Below, in pieces: positions 1 to 6,076 of a stretch of DNA of 40,646 bases. Source of the stretch: a virus; the IMG/VR virus record IMGVR_UViG_3300028794_000011, positions 1 to 40,646 of that record, one strand, 5' to 3'. Within the stretch, counting starts at the first letter, position 1; every line of letters begins with the position of its first letter. The notes below the pieces were generated by a model. That model had not been told where the DNA came from. It made no database searches and was given only the letters and a program-made list of their open reading frames with translations. Both the position numbers and the translations under genes were made by a program.

Positions 1-129
1 ATTATCCCATTCTGTACCACTTCGACATTGCCATCTCTTACACCATTCTGCTGTTGCATGGCACATCTGAGCTCCCTGATCTCCAAGTGGAATATCAGTT
101 CTGATTAAGATGTACAGTTTTGCTGGCAT
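1..129 (-). CDS. Pth2-like peptidyl-tRNA hydrolase, truncated by left window edge
   Basis: Only the first 43 residues lie in the window and the frame stays open to the edge. The N-terminus reads MPAKLYILIRTDIPLGDQGA and is followed by QMCHATAEW. This matches the start of the archaeal/eukaryal-type Pth2 family: a K-x-hydrophobic strand, an R-x-D turn, then G..AQ..HA at the head of the first helix. Pth2 hydrolyses peptidyl-tRNA to recycle tRNA. The ATG lies inside the end of the upstream gene, overlapping it by 35 nt, which suggests coupled translation. A tRNA-like gene is nearby. The family call rests on a short but characteristic segment. The missing C-terminus prevents checking the remaining conserved residues. 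Confidence 0.6.
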   Translation of the reverse strand, partial: MPAKLYILIRTDIPLGDQGAQMCHATAEWCKRWQCRSGTEWDN

Positions 130-460
130 ATTTGGCGATAATTTTATCCACCAATTTCTGATCGAAAGTGCATTCAGGGATACTTTTACAGTAACTTGAA
201 TTAGCCCGGCGAAATTGGTGATAGGCAATGTAATGATGTTTAAGGTCATATCTGTTAACAGCATGAGTAGAGGTAGCAAGAGATGCATCCAGTTCTCTCA
301 CAGCAGAAGAAGGAAAATTAACTGTCTTTCTTTGAACTTTTAAATTACTCTGCTGTGTAGAAAGAGTGAGAATTGCTGCTTTAAAGGCTTCTTTTGAAGC
401 CTTATACATTTGTTGAGCTTGAAGCACTTCGGGTGCTACTGATTGTTGTGTGAATTCCAT
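95..460 (-). CDS. Hypothetical protein, 121 aa
   Basis: I do not recognise this protein. It is soluble and mildly basic. Its N-terminal half is rich in Q, K and A and is predicted helical (about residues 8-45). It has no membrane segment or cysteine motif. It starts at an ATG preceded by an A/T-rich leader ending in AATC, the start context shared by many minus-strand genes here. Its 3' end overlaps the start of the Pth2-like gene by 35 nt, so the two are probably co-translated. A role near tRNA or translation would be guesswork from the neighbour only. Confidence 0.55.
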   Translation of the reverse strand: MEFTQQSVAPEVLQAQQMYKASKEAFKAAILTLSTQQSNLKVQRKTVNFPSSAVRELDASLATSTHAVNRYDLKHHYIAYHQFRRANSSYCKSIPECTFDQKLVDKIIAKYASKTVHLNQN

Positions 461-571
461 GATTATAATTTGTAGAATAAATGATTTGGTACCTGTAGTT
501 TGAATGGTACATCATGGAGAGCCGCGTATCTACTTCATAGTATGTAGTTTTAATGTGAACAAATATACAAT

Positions 572-826
572 TTACTCTGGTAAAAGGTAGCATTCCATGA
601 TAGTAGTAGTTTCATTCTTCCATAACTCAGCCATATCTTTAAAGAATGTAACCCTTAATGGCCACAAGCTCTTTGCTTTACAGATAGCATAAAGTTTGGT
701 GAATGATTCTTCCCCAGGCTGTAATTCTTTACCCAGTTTCAATTGTACTTTCTTAACCTTCAATCTTTTACCCGATACTTTGCAGATGTATTGTGCTAAT
801 GATCTGCTAAACGTGATACGATACAC
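572..826 (-). CDS. Hypothetical basic protein, about 84 aa, start uncertain
   Basis: An unrecognised small protein, Lys/Arg-rich in its first half (SGKRLKVKKVQLKLGKE) and ending in MECYLLPE. The annotated start is a GTG at 826. The frame stays open upstream for about 20 codons (reading AEIAYAVTDTKK before the GTG) back to a TAG near 889, without any ATG. The true start could therefore be a rarer codon upstream, or the 5' end may have been lost next to the disrupted tRNA. No domain is visible. Confidence 0.45.
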   Translation of the reverse strand: MYRITFSRSLAQYICKVSGKRLKVKKVQLKLGKELQPGEESFTKLYAICKAKSLWPLRVTFFKDMAELWKNETTTIMECYLLPE

Positions 827-910
827 CTTCTTGGTGTCTGTGACTGCGTAAGCTATCTCTGCCCGACAACCACTAATGCTGCATGTCTATTGCATAGTTA
901 TAAATTTTAG

Positions 911-1072
911 TGCCCCCGGCTGGACTCGAACCGCCGATAAATATCATCTGGAATACTTCCTCTCTTTACAGTTAATTACTCTGTCAGTGTTAGTGCCTCG
1001 TCCTTATCTTCTCTACCATAGTACAACCTTGAGATTAGAATCTCATGCTCTAACCAATTGAGCTACAGGGGC
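911..1072 (-). tRNA. tRNA-Arg(UCU)-like gene interrupted by about 89 nt
   Basis: Read on the minus strand, the 5' part is a good tRNA: acceptor strand GCCCCTG, D-arm GCTC-AATTGGTTA-GAGC, then anticodon arm TGAGA-TTCTAA-TCTCA and AGGTT as variable loop. The loop is 6 nt, one base short, with anticodon TCT (Arg). The 3' part, 911-935, has T-loop TTCGAGT and acceptor strand CGGGGGC, which pairs with the 5' strand over 7 bp with one G-U, then discriminator A. CCA is not encoded. Between them (936-1024) sit 89 extra nucleotides with small hairpins. The 5' side of the T-stem matches only 3 of 5 pairs. It may be a decayed tRNA or an intron-like insertion at an unusual site. Confidence 0.55.
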
Positions 1073-1090
1073 AAGTTGCTTTACAGCAAA

Positions 1091-1675
1091 TTATTGAATA
1101 CGTTTAAATACCATGAGTGAATCTTTGAACCAGGGTAATGAAGTTTGCTCTCGCATATCTCCAGTTATAAATACTGAGCAATCAAATCCTCTCATTTGCA
1201 TACTTTCAAAAATACGTTCAGTATGTTTACAATTTACATGACCATCACCACCTTGACCAGGCACTGCCCAACTCAAAATTATCCAGTCTTTAGCATACTT
1301 CACTACATTATCGAGATATACATCTTCAAACTCAGCAGGAATATGCTCACCAATTTCAAGGGATAATATCAAATCAGCAGGTGGTCTGTTAAATGTCAAT
1401 GGTTTATGCAATTCCGCTGTCCAACAGGAAGGTACCATCTTTTCCTTACTTGCTATCTCAAATGTATTGGGATTACCATCACATCCAATAGCGAATAATT
1501 CAAAGGTTTCTTCATTGAAGAAATTCACATAACTACCATCACCACAACCTAAATCGAGGATAGATGATAGGCCCTGTTCTCTGCAGAATTTCACTATTGC
1601 ACCAGCAAGTTGAGAGTCAAAGCAATGACCTTCATTGGTAGTACTAAGCCATGAACCGTTACCTGCTATTTTCAT
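1091..1675 (-). CDS. Class I SAM-dependent methyltransferase
   Basis: A 194-aa protein with a clear motif I for SAM binding, ILDLGCGDGSY (residues 39-49). An acidic residue at the end of strand 2 follows (IGCDGNP). The motif IV/V region is LILSLEIGEHIPAEF, then IILSWAVPGQGGDGHVNC. The length fits a minimal Rossmann-type methyltransferase of the type 11/12 group. The substrate cannot be read from sequence: sugar, lipid, nucleic acid or protein are all possible. It overlaps the upstream 72-aa gene by 4 nt and ends an operon with a zinc-ribbon protein and a GT25-like glycosyltransferase. A glycan-modifying partnership is plausible but inferred. Confidence 0.75.
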   Translation of the reverse strand: MKIAGNGSWLSTTNEGHCFDSQLAGAIVKFCREQGLSSILDLGCGDGSYVNFFNEETFELFAIGCDGNPNTFEIASKEKMVPSCWTAELHKPLTFNRPPADLILSLEIGEHIPAEFEDVYLDNVVKYAKDWIILSWAVPGQGGDGHVNCKHTERIFESMQMRGFDCSVFITGDMREQTSLPWFKDSLMVFKRIQ

Positions 1676-1890
1676 TCTAATTGTTTTGGGTCTTTAGTTA
1701 ATTCAAGTTTCTTTTCTTCAATAAGATTAATAACAGAGGCCCTTATCCAAACTCTAAAATTTAGAATTGCTAACATGGCTGCTTCACGGTTATTAGTTTT
1801 CAAAGCCAATTCTCTGTATCTCATAGCATCTTCAAAAGATGCATTTTTAACTTGAACTGATTGGCTGAGTACTTTTACTTTGTTTCCCAC
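1672..1890 (-). CDS. Hypothetical protein, 72 aa
   Basis: A small, probably all-helical charged protein with no recognised domain. A central segment (FEDAMRYRELALKTNNREAA) looks amphipathic, and the C-terminus is Lys/Glu-rich. Its start lies 44 nt inside the zinc-ribbon gene and its stop overlaps the methyltransferase start by 4 nt. The strict overlap on both sides argues that it is a real member of this operon and translationally coupled. Confidence 0.55.
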   Translation of the reverse strand: MGNKVKVLSQSVQVKNASFEDAMRYRELALKTNNREAAMLAILNFRVWIRASVINLIEEKKLELTKDPKQLE

Positions 1891-2350
1891 TAATATTAAA
1901 TTGACGATTAAGCTTTAAGAAATTCCTGGTTGTTTCAATAAGTTGCTGTGGAATATCAGAAGGTAATAGTTCTTTACCATTATAAGTCCGTTTGATAAAA
2001 TTTCGTATATAACCATCAGTTAAATTAGTTGCCATACTTTTTAAAGCACTATTGTGCCTTGCCTTTTCGAACTTATCAAATTCAGGATTTAATTTACGTT
2101 TAGCTAAGACTTTAGATCTATACTTATGGTTCTTAGTTATACCTTTTTCCGGTGTATAATGATTTCTATAATAAGCTGCTGAGCAATCTAAACAAACTCG
2201 TCTTACTTTTTGAGGATGTTCTCCTGATGTCGTTAGCCTGCTTTTATCTGCAAAGAGATAAGACCACGAACGGGTACCAGAACATTTAGGACAAGGGCGT
2301 GTTTTGTATCTCTCAATTGCAGCAGCTAATCTTTGTTCAGGTGGTATCAT
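1847..2350 (-). CDS. Zinc-ribbon protein, probably nucleic-acid binding
   Basis: A 167-aa basic protein with a four-cysteine zinc-ribbon: C20-P-K-C23 and C53-L-D-C56. It continues with an Arg/His/Lys-rich segment (YYRNHYTPEKG, then NHKYRSK). The C-terminal part, LTDGYIRNFIKRTYNGKE followed by IPQQLIETTRNFLKLNRQ, resembles a helical tail seen on many small phage zinc-finger or HNH-associated proteins. I do not see a complete HNH catalytic motif, so DNA or RNA binding is a safer call than nuclease. The ATG follows an A/T-rich leader. It lies 3 nt downstream of the glycosyltransferase stop and overlaps the next gene. Confidence 0.6.
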   Translation of the reverse strand: MIPPEQRLAAAIERYKTRPCPKCSGTRSWSYLFADKSRLTTSGEHPQKVRRVCLDCSAAYYRNHYTPEKGITKNHKYRSKVLAKRKLNPEFDKFEKARHNSALKSMATNLTDGYIRNFIKRTYNGKELLPSDIPQQLIETTRNFLKLNRQFNISGKQSKSTQPISSS

Positions 2351-2353
2351 AAT

Positions 2354-2959
2354 TTAACCTTTAAAGATTTCGTATTGCCACAGATACTTATCATTGTTAT
2401 AATCTGTCTGCTGGCAAAGGATGTTGGAATAACCTGGTTGTTGAAGAGCATACATTGGGCGGGCAAGAACAAGTAGAGGTGATCTGCCTGGCATTTTACC
2501 TTCTGGGTAACAGGTTTTACCAATAGCTATATCCAGGTGTTCATCTGCTGACATTGAAAGGAAAGAATTATAGAAATCTTCTTCTACAATATAGCAATGG
2601 GTGCCGGAAATAGTTTTAGGGTAATCATAATCCCCTCTATGCCAAAACTTATGAGTTCCTATACTACCTGCAGTATAAATATCATAATATAGGGATGGTG
2701 GAATAGTATATAGAAATCTATCACAAGCCCCCGATGCAGTAAACATTATATCATCCTCCATTATCCACACAGCAGGCCAGTTCTGATCTTTAGCATGTTG
2801 AACTATAGCTCTATGTGCCAGATGACAACCACGTGCTGGATTTTCTGCATCCATTATTGCGGGCCAGAGTTCATACTGAAACCCCTGTTCTGCTGCTTGT
2901 TGAATGATGTTTTCCATCCGGTCTGTACGGGCTGGGTTATGAATTATCTGTGCTATCAT
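2354..2959 (-). CDS. GT25-like glycosyltransferase
   Basis: A 201-aa protein resembling family 25 (LPS-type) glycosyltransferases. Features: an N-terminal IIHNPARTDRMENI strand-helix in which R-x-x-R follows the first strand; the signature GCHLAHRAIVQHA (residues 44-56), matching the family's 'GC..SH' motif; and the acidic metal/sugar-nucleotide motif WIMEDDI (66-71). These enzymes usually add galactose or a related sugar to a surface glycan. I start it at the internal ATG at 2959 because the extra ten upstream codons overlap the previous gene and look non-native. It may modify the host surface or a virion protein; the acceptor is unknown. Confidence 0.65.
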   Translation of the reverse strand: MIAQIIHNPARTDRMENIIQQAAEQGFQYELWPAIMDAENPARGCHLAHRAIVQHAKDQNWPAVWIMEDDIMFTASGACDRFLYTIPPSLYYDIYTAGSIGTHKFWHRGDYDYPKTISGTHCYIVEEDFYNSFLSMSADEHLDIAIGKTCYPEGKMPGRSPLLVLARPMYALQQPGYSNILCQQTDYNNDKYLWQYEIFKG

Positions 2960-3362
2960 CCGCTGTGATTTGAGGATTAGGAATACCAAGTATCTTCCTG
3001 CATTCTGGCCCGATACCTGTAATGAGTGATAACTTATCTGTTAACTGCCTATGGCATCTGCCACAACTACCTGAATGGTAAATGTGAATAGTATCAGGGA
3101 CTTTCTGCTTTAAAATAGCATTCCACATCCAGGCAAATACTGTAACAGGTTGTCTTACGGGGTTAGAAAATGTACCAAAAAATGTATTATCGTTTCTAAT
3201 AGCTCCTATCCACTCATTATTATAGTAAACCCACTTTTTTCTAACAGTGTAAGTGAATTGATCTTCACTTTTCTTCTTTGGCTGAGTATTATGAAAGGTA
3301 ACAACAGCCTTTCCACTCAGTAGATAATCATAAGCCTTATCCTGGCTAAGTCTGTTGTTCAT
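2937..3362 (-). CDS. DUF6011-like zinc-binding phage protein
   Basis: A 141-aa protein whose C-terminal region, HSGSCGRCHRQLTD followed by GIGPECRK (about residues 96-123), matches the compact zinc-binding signature of DUF6011-type proteins, found often in phages. Likely ligands are C100, C103, C121 and H104. The N-terminal two thirds is a beta-rich domain with several Trp/Tyr residues. Function is not known; such small zinc modules often bind nucleic acid or proteins. Its 3' end overlaps the glycosyltransferase start by 23 nt, making it the first gene of the operon that runs down to the methyltransferase. Confidence 0.6.
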   Translation of the reverse strand: MNNRLSQDKAYDYLLSGKAVVTFHNTQPKKKSEDQFTYTVRKKWVYYNNEWIGAIRNDNTFFGTFSNPVRQPVTVFAWMWNAILKQKVPDTIHIYHSGSCGRCHRQLTDKLSLITGIGPECRKILGIPNPQITADDSTDNS

Positions 3363-3368
3363 GATTAT

Positions 3369-3626
3369 TTAATTGTTTGTGGAAATTGTAATTCTTTTTT
3401 CAGAAATTATAGTTATTAAACATCCATCTACCCAAAGATTTGCTGTAATTAAACTGGTCATTTTTACACTATCACAATATATACTACTATACCCGGTTGT
3501 AGTCCAGTTCATTACTACAAATTTGTACTTATCAGTTTTAGATACAGTATTTGGTTTAATAGTGGGTACAGTACCACAAGATGTCAATAACATAAGAAAT
3601 ACACTCAATACTTTAAAATAGTTCAT
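3369..3626 (-). CDS. Small phage-encoded lipoprotein
   Basis: An 85-aa protein starting at the ATG at 3626. It has a short signal peptide (MNYFKVLSVFLMLLTSC) with a lipobox LTSC ending at Cys17, so signal peptidase II processing and membrane anchoring are expected. The mature part is about 68 residues, Thr/Lys/Ile-rich, beta-predicted, with one further Cys pair candidate (YCD, DGC). A longer reading from 3674 would run through a hairpin region and destroy the signal peptide, so I reject it. Small phage lipoproteins are known to block superinfection by masking receptors; that role is inference here. Confidence 0.7.
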   Translation of the reverse strand: MNYFKVLSVFLMLLTSCGTVPTIKPNTVSKTDKYKFVVMNWTTTGYSSIYCDSVKMTSLITANLWVDGCLITIISEKRITISTNN

Positions 3627-3642
3627 AATTGTTTGAATTAAA

Positions 3643-3748
3643 CCGGAGTGAGAGAGGGACTGTGGTGCCTCCACATAATCCTATCCCTCGTACATCTGCT
3701 CACATTTCTTTTGCACTTGTACTATCAGGCTACGATCCCTCTCTCCGG
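3643..3748. ncRNA. Structured RNA candidate upstream of the lipoprotein gene
   Basis: A 106-nt segment closed by a long stem. CCGGAG plus AGAGAGGGA on the left (3643-3659, with TG unpaired) pairs with TCCCTCTCTCCGG (3736-3748), about 13 bp with a small bulge. Inside are a perfect hairpin TGTGG-TGCCT-CCACA (3661-3675) and a second stem GTACA/TGTAC (3690-3694 with 3718-3722). The shape is a multibranch junction but not a tRNA: I find no anticodon or T-arm. On the minus strand it would form the 5' leader of the lipoprotein gene, so a leader element or separate small RNA are both possible. Confidence 0.45.
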
Positions 3749-3755
3749 TAATGAC

Positions 3756-4187
3756 TTAATTATAATTTGTTCTTACATCTGATGGTATCGAACTATAATT
3801 CTCGACCAATTCTACTACATTAATAGAACCAAGTTCAGTTTCAATATGCTCATTATAAAGCATTATCTCTAATGCCTGTCTCTGCTGCAGATTGAGAGAG
3901 GGAAGAATATCTTCACTATACCCATCTATCTTCAAGCTTACTGATAATATTTCAATTGAAGCATGTTGCTGAAGCTGGCCATCTAAGGCAGGTATACCAG
4001 GTAAGAATGAGTAGCATATTTGCCATAAGCCTATTCCTGCTGGTTTATCTACTGAGAAAATGGATTCATTCTCTTCATCCGCAGCAGAATCATGTTCGCT
4101 ATTACTGCGCCAGGCAAAGATTACTACTAATACCATTCCAATTAACCATAGAATTAGAATTGTTACTGCAATTAGGTGTTCTTTCAT
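3756..4187 (-). CDS. Membrane-anchored hypothetical protein, 143 aa
   Basis: A single N-terminal membrane segment (about residues 5-26, AVTILILWLIGMVLVVIFAW) is followed by an acidic linker (SEHDSAADEENES) and a soluble helical domain of about 100 residues. The topology suggests an inner-membrane anchor. No family is recognised. The start ATG is preceded by a typical minus-strand leader ending in AAATC. It is flanked on both sides by structured non-coding stretches rather than being overlapped by neighbours, which suggests a separate transcription unit. Confidence 0.6.
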   Translation of the reverse strand: MKEHLIAVTILILWLIGMVLVVIFAWRSNSEHDSAADEENESIFSVDKPAGIGLWQICYSFLPGIPALDGQLQQHASIEILSVSLKIDGYSEDILPSLNLQQRQALEIMLYNEHIETELGSINVVELVENYSSIPSDVRTNYN

Positions 4188-4462
4188 GATTTAAGAGTTG
4201 AATTTGATTTAATTAAGTTTAGCGCCCTTCTATGAAGATCTTACCTTCACCTCGACTTGTAGGGGTATTTAAACCTTCCGTAAAGTTGGTTATAGATTAG
4301 GGCCAAGCTGAGAACTCCTTTGCACCAGAAAAGTCGTTGGGATATTGTTTACCCAAACCCTTTGTTCTGAACATAAACTATTGCTTTCTCAAGGCAATGG
4401 TGCATCACGTATTACTACGTGTATCGTTGTTTAAAGTCGTATCGAGGTTCAACGACTGTGTT
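4188..4462. ncRNA. Intergenic stretch with nested hairpins, structured RNA candidate
   Basis: This 275-nt gap holds no convincing gene. Positions 4332-4339 (AGTCGTTG) pair perfectly with 4450-4457 (CAACGACT), closing a 126-nt domain. Inside are a hairpin ATTGC/GCAAT (4380-4384 with 4394-4398) and a perfect hairpin CACGTA-TTAC-TACGTG (4406-4421). A further complementarity TGCACC/GGTGCA joins about 4321 to 4399. The number of nested perfect stems is more than expected by chance in AT-rich DNA. The transcribed strand is unknown; both flanking genes are on the minus strand. It could be a leader or a stand-alone small RNA. Confidence 0.4.
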
Positions 4463-4687
4463 TTAGAAGATACTGTAAGATGGTTCAATATCAGATACAA
4501 GTTCTAAGTCTCTATTATAAAAGTACATAGTGTTCCCGTCAGACTTTTGAAATCGAGGGCATGAGCTTCCATCTTCATGTATAAATGTAAGTATATCTCC
4601 AGCATTTGCATCATCGCCAGTGTAATAAGATTTTACTCTTACAATATCTCCTTCTTTAAATTTATGGTATTCCTGCCCTTGTTCCAT
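4463..4687 (-). CDS. Tagged SH3/KOW-like small protein (array member, type A)
   Basis: A 74-aa protein with the type-A opening FKEGDIVRVKSYYTGDD, typical of small SH3/KOW-like beta-barrels, and a last strand around NRDLELV. A short acidic linker leads to the C-terminal tag EPSYSIF. It is the most downstream tagged gene of the minus-strand array. No catalytic residues are visible; a protein- or RNA-binding adaptor is the natural guess. It sits 10 nt after the untagged 150-aa gene and before a structured non-coding stretch. Confidence 0.65.
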   Translation of the reverse strand: MEQGQEYHKFKEGDIVRVKSYYTGDDANAGDILTFIHEDGSSCPRFQKSDGNTMYFYNRDLELVSDIEPSYSIF

Positions 4688-4697
4688 AGCTTAGAGT

Positions 4698-5150
4698 TTA
4701 GCTTAGTAAAGCCTGCACTTGTTTCATAGCCATTTCCCTTTGATCGGCTTCGCTCAGGAATTTGCTCATGATACCTTCAGCTTCTTTCAGCTTATCAAGA
4801 GTCTCTTTGTGCTCAATGATCTGGCCACGAAGCTTAACATCAGCGATCCAGTCTGCAGCAGTTCCACCGCCTTCATTGAATGGTGCATAACTGGTAATAC
4901 CTGCAAGCTCAGCAGCTTTGTCATACCAGTGTTCTTTGGCCAGAATAACTGAAAGCATTTTCAGTATTACTGACTTGTCAGTTTCTTCTTTAAGACTTCT
5001 GCTGAAACCGGGTACTACACCTGATGTCTTCCATGGCGTATCGTGAATATGTTTCAGACTTTCAATTTTAGCTTTAATTGCAGCTAATACTTCAGGTACT
5101 GGTGTGTTTACTGCCAATGCAGTAGTGGTGTTGGCGTTTTGTTTGCCCAT
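4698..5150 (-). CDS. Conserved-type phage hypothetical protein, 150 aa, untagged
   Basis: A helical, charged protein that interrupts the tagged array but lacks the tag (it ends KQVQALLS). Central features are HDTPWKTSGVVPGF, a KEHWYDKAAELAG helix, and ADWIADVKLRGQIIEHKETLDKLKEAE. I have the impression of a family common in Bacteroidota phages but cannot name it. The C-terminal 50 residues look coiled-coil. The start ATG follows AATTCACAATC, the strongest form of the minus-strand leader motif, suggesting efficient or independent expression. Confidence 0.6.
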   Translation of the reverse strand: MGKQNANTTTALAVNTPVPEVLAAIKAKIESLKHIHDTPWKTSGVVPGFSRSLKEETDKSVILKMLSVILAKEHWYDKAAELAGITSYAPFNEGGGTAADWIADVKLRGQIIEHKETLDKLKEAEGIMSKFLSEADQREMAMKQVQALLS

Positions 5151-5161
5151 GATTGTGAATT

Positions 5162-5449
5162 TTAGAAAATTGAATAATTGTTATCTGTGTGTTGTGTTCT
5201 GAATTCTTCGGGGATTTCTTCTGGTAAAGCTAATCTTAGAAAATCTGATTTTACATTAAATCCTCCATCAGGATTCCCTATATCCTCAGAAAAGAGTCCT
5301 CTTAAAAATAGATTAGTACAATGGGGAGGGGTTCCATTACTCAGTAATACCTCAAAACTAAGACCTACTAATCTATGTTGAAGATTATACTCTGGGTCTT
5401 TTTTAAAAACTTTTACCCAGTTCCCCGCTTTAAAAGATTGAGTACTCAT
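5162..5449 (-). CDS. Tagged SH3-like small protein (array member, type A)
   Basis: A 95-aa protein beginning MSTQSFKAGNWVKVFKKD, the type-A 'FK.G..V' opening. After a beta-rich domain and the strand SDFLRLAL it ends with a polar linker and the tag DNNYSIF. I choose the ATG at 5449 because it restores the family start. The ATG lies inside the end of the upstream tagged gene, so the codons for that gene's Y-S-I-F-stop are read in another frame as part of STQSFK here. The longer upstream reading has no family similarity. Confidence 0.65.
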   Translation of the reverse strand: MSTQSFKAGNWVKVFKKDPEYNLQHRLVGLSFEVLLSNGTPPHCTNLFLRGLFSEDIGNPDGGFNVKSDFLRLALPEEIPEEFRTQHTDNNYSIF

Positions 5450-5654
5450 TTGATTGTGTTTGAGATTCGGAAAATTGTATAAGTTCAAAGAAGTTTTCAT
5501 CATATACTTCAGAGCTATTATCTTCTTCTAAAGCTATTACTCTATCTCCACGCCTCGTAACGTGTTCTTTTACAATGTATATGCCACCTGTTTTAGTGAC
5601 ACCATGATGTGCGACAGTTCTTCGTACCTTATCTCCGGGTTTAAAAGATGTCAT
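5430..5654 (-). CDS. Tagged SH3/KOW-like small protein (array member, type A)
   Basis: A 74-aa protein that starts MTSFKPGDKVRRTVAHHG, then TGGIYIVKEHVTRRG. This is a classic small basic beta-barrel pattern with a type-A 'FKPGD.V' first strand. The last strand ENFFELIQF is followed by a Ser/Gln linker and the tag SNEYSIF. Its start ATG lies inside the tag codons of the upstream gene: the DNA for Y-D-I-F-stop there is ATG-ACA-TCT-TTT-AA here. The arrangement argues for translational coupling. The function is unknown. Confidence 0.65.
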   Translation of the reverse strand: MTSFKPGDKVRRTVAHHGVTKTGGIYIVKEHVTRRGDRVIALEEDNSSEVYDENFFELIQFSESQTQSNEYSIF

Positions 5655-5868
5655 ATATTTCAGATTTAATTGGTGAACTAACTACTTTCCATTTCCCGCT
5701 ATTAAACATTCTGAGAAGGGTAGTTATGGATTCATCATTTGGTTCATTGTCTCTTAGCCTCACTTCATCCACATAAGAAGGATAAACAGTAGTAATTTTC
5801 CAGAGATTACCTTCATACTCACTATGATAAACCATTCCAATTACAATATCTTCTTTAAAATATGTCAT
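5641..5868 (-). CDS. Tagged small protein (array member, type B)
   Basis: A 75-aa type-B protein. It opens MTYFKEDIVIGMVY, contains LWKITTVYP, and has the type-B closing motif RMFNSGKWKVV (compare LNNGNWIV and LNNGHWVV in its siblings). It ends in the tag KSEIYDIF. I moved the start to the ATG at 5868 because the residues upstream only translate the previous gene's end in another frame. The start codon is embedded in that gene's Y-D-I-F codons, and its own tag codons contain the start of the following gene. Confidence 0.65.
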   Translation of the reverse strand: MTYFKEDIVIGMVYHSEYEGNLWKITTVYPSYVDEVRLRDNEPNDESITTLLRMFNSGKWKVVSSPIKSEIYDIF

Positions 5869-6076
5869 AGCTTTGAGCTTGAGATGAAACAATAGGTACC
5901 CAGACATTCTCTAAATTATCGAGTATATTCTTAAAAGTATAAAAAGTAGCTACTTTTTTATCATCATCACCCCAGATTATCTTTGGTTTATTATCTATAA
6001 CAGTTATAGTATAGACTATACCCTTACCATTAATCTGAAACTGTATACTATCAATGTTATGCTTAGAATATGTCAT
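5855..6076 (-). CDS. Tagged small protein (array member, diverged type B)
   Basis: A 73-aa protein beginning MTYSKHNIDSIQFQINGKG, matching the type-B opening M-x-Y-x-K-x-N-I. The closing motif is diverged (LDNLENVWVPIV) but in the right place. A Ser/Gln linker leads to the tag QSYDIF. The start at 6076 is embedded in the tag codons of the upstream gene and its own tag embeds the next start, giving 14-nt overlaps at both ends. Beta-rich, acidic in the middle (WGDDDKK), no recognised enzymatic motif. Confidence 0.6.
   Translation of the reverse strand: MTYSKHNIDSIQFQINGKGIVYTITVIDNKPKIIWGDDDKKVATFYTFKNILDNLENVWVPIVSSQAQSYDIF

Noticed and set aside
402-593. 63-aa minus-strand frame overlapping two genes
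   Set aside because: It overlaps the start of the 121-aa gene and its composition (Ser/Thr/Tyr-rich, no pattern) looks like a translated intergenic leader.
876-1061. 61-aa plus-strand frame
   Set aside because: It runs antisense through the tRNA-like gene, whose conserved arms explain the sequence better.
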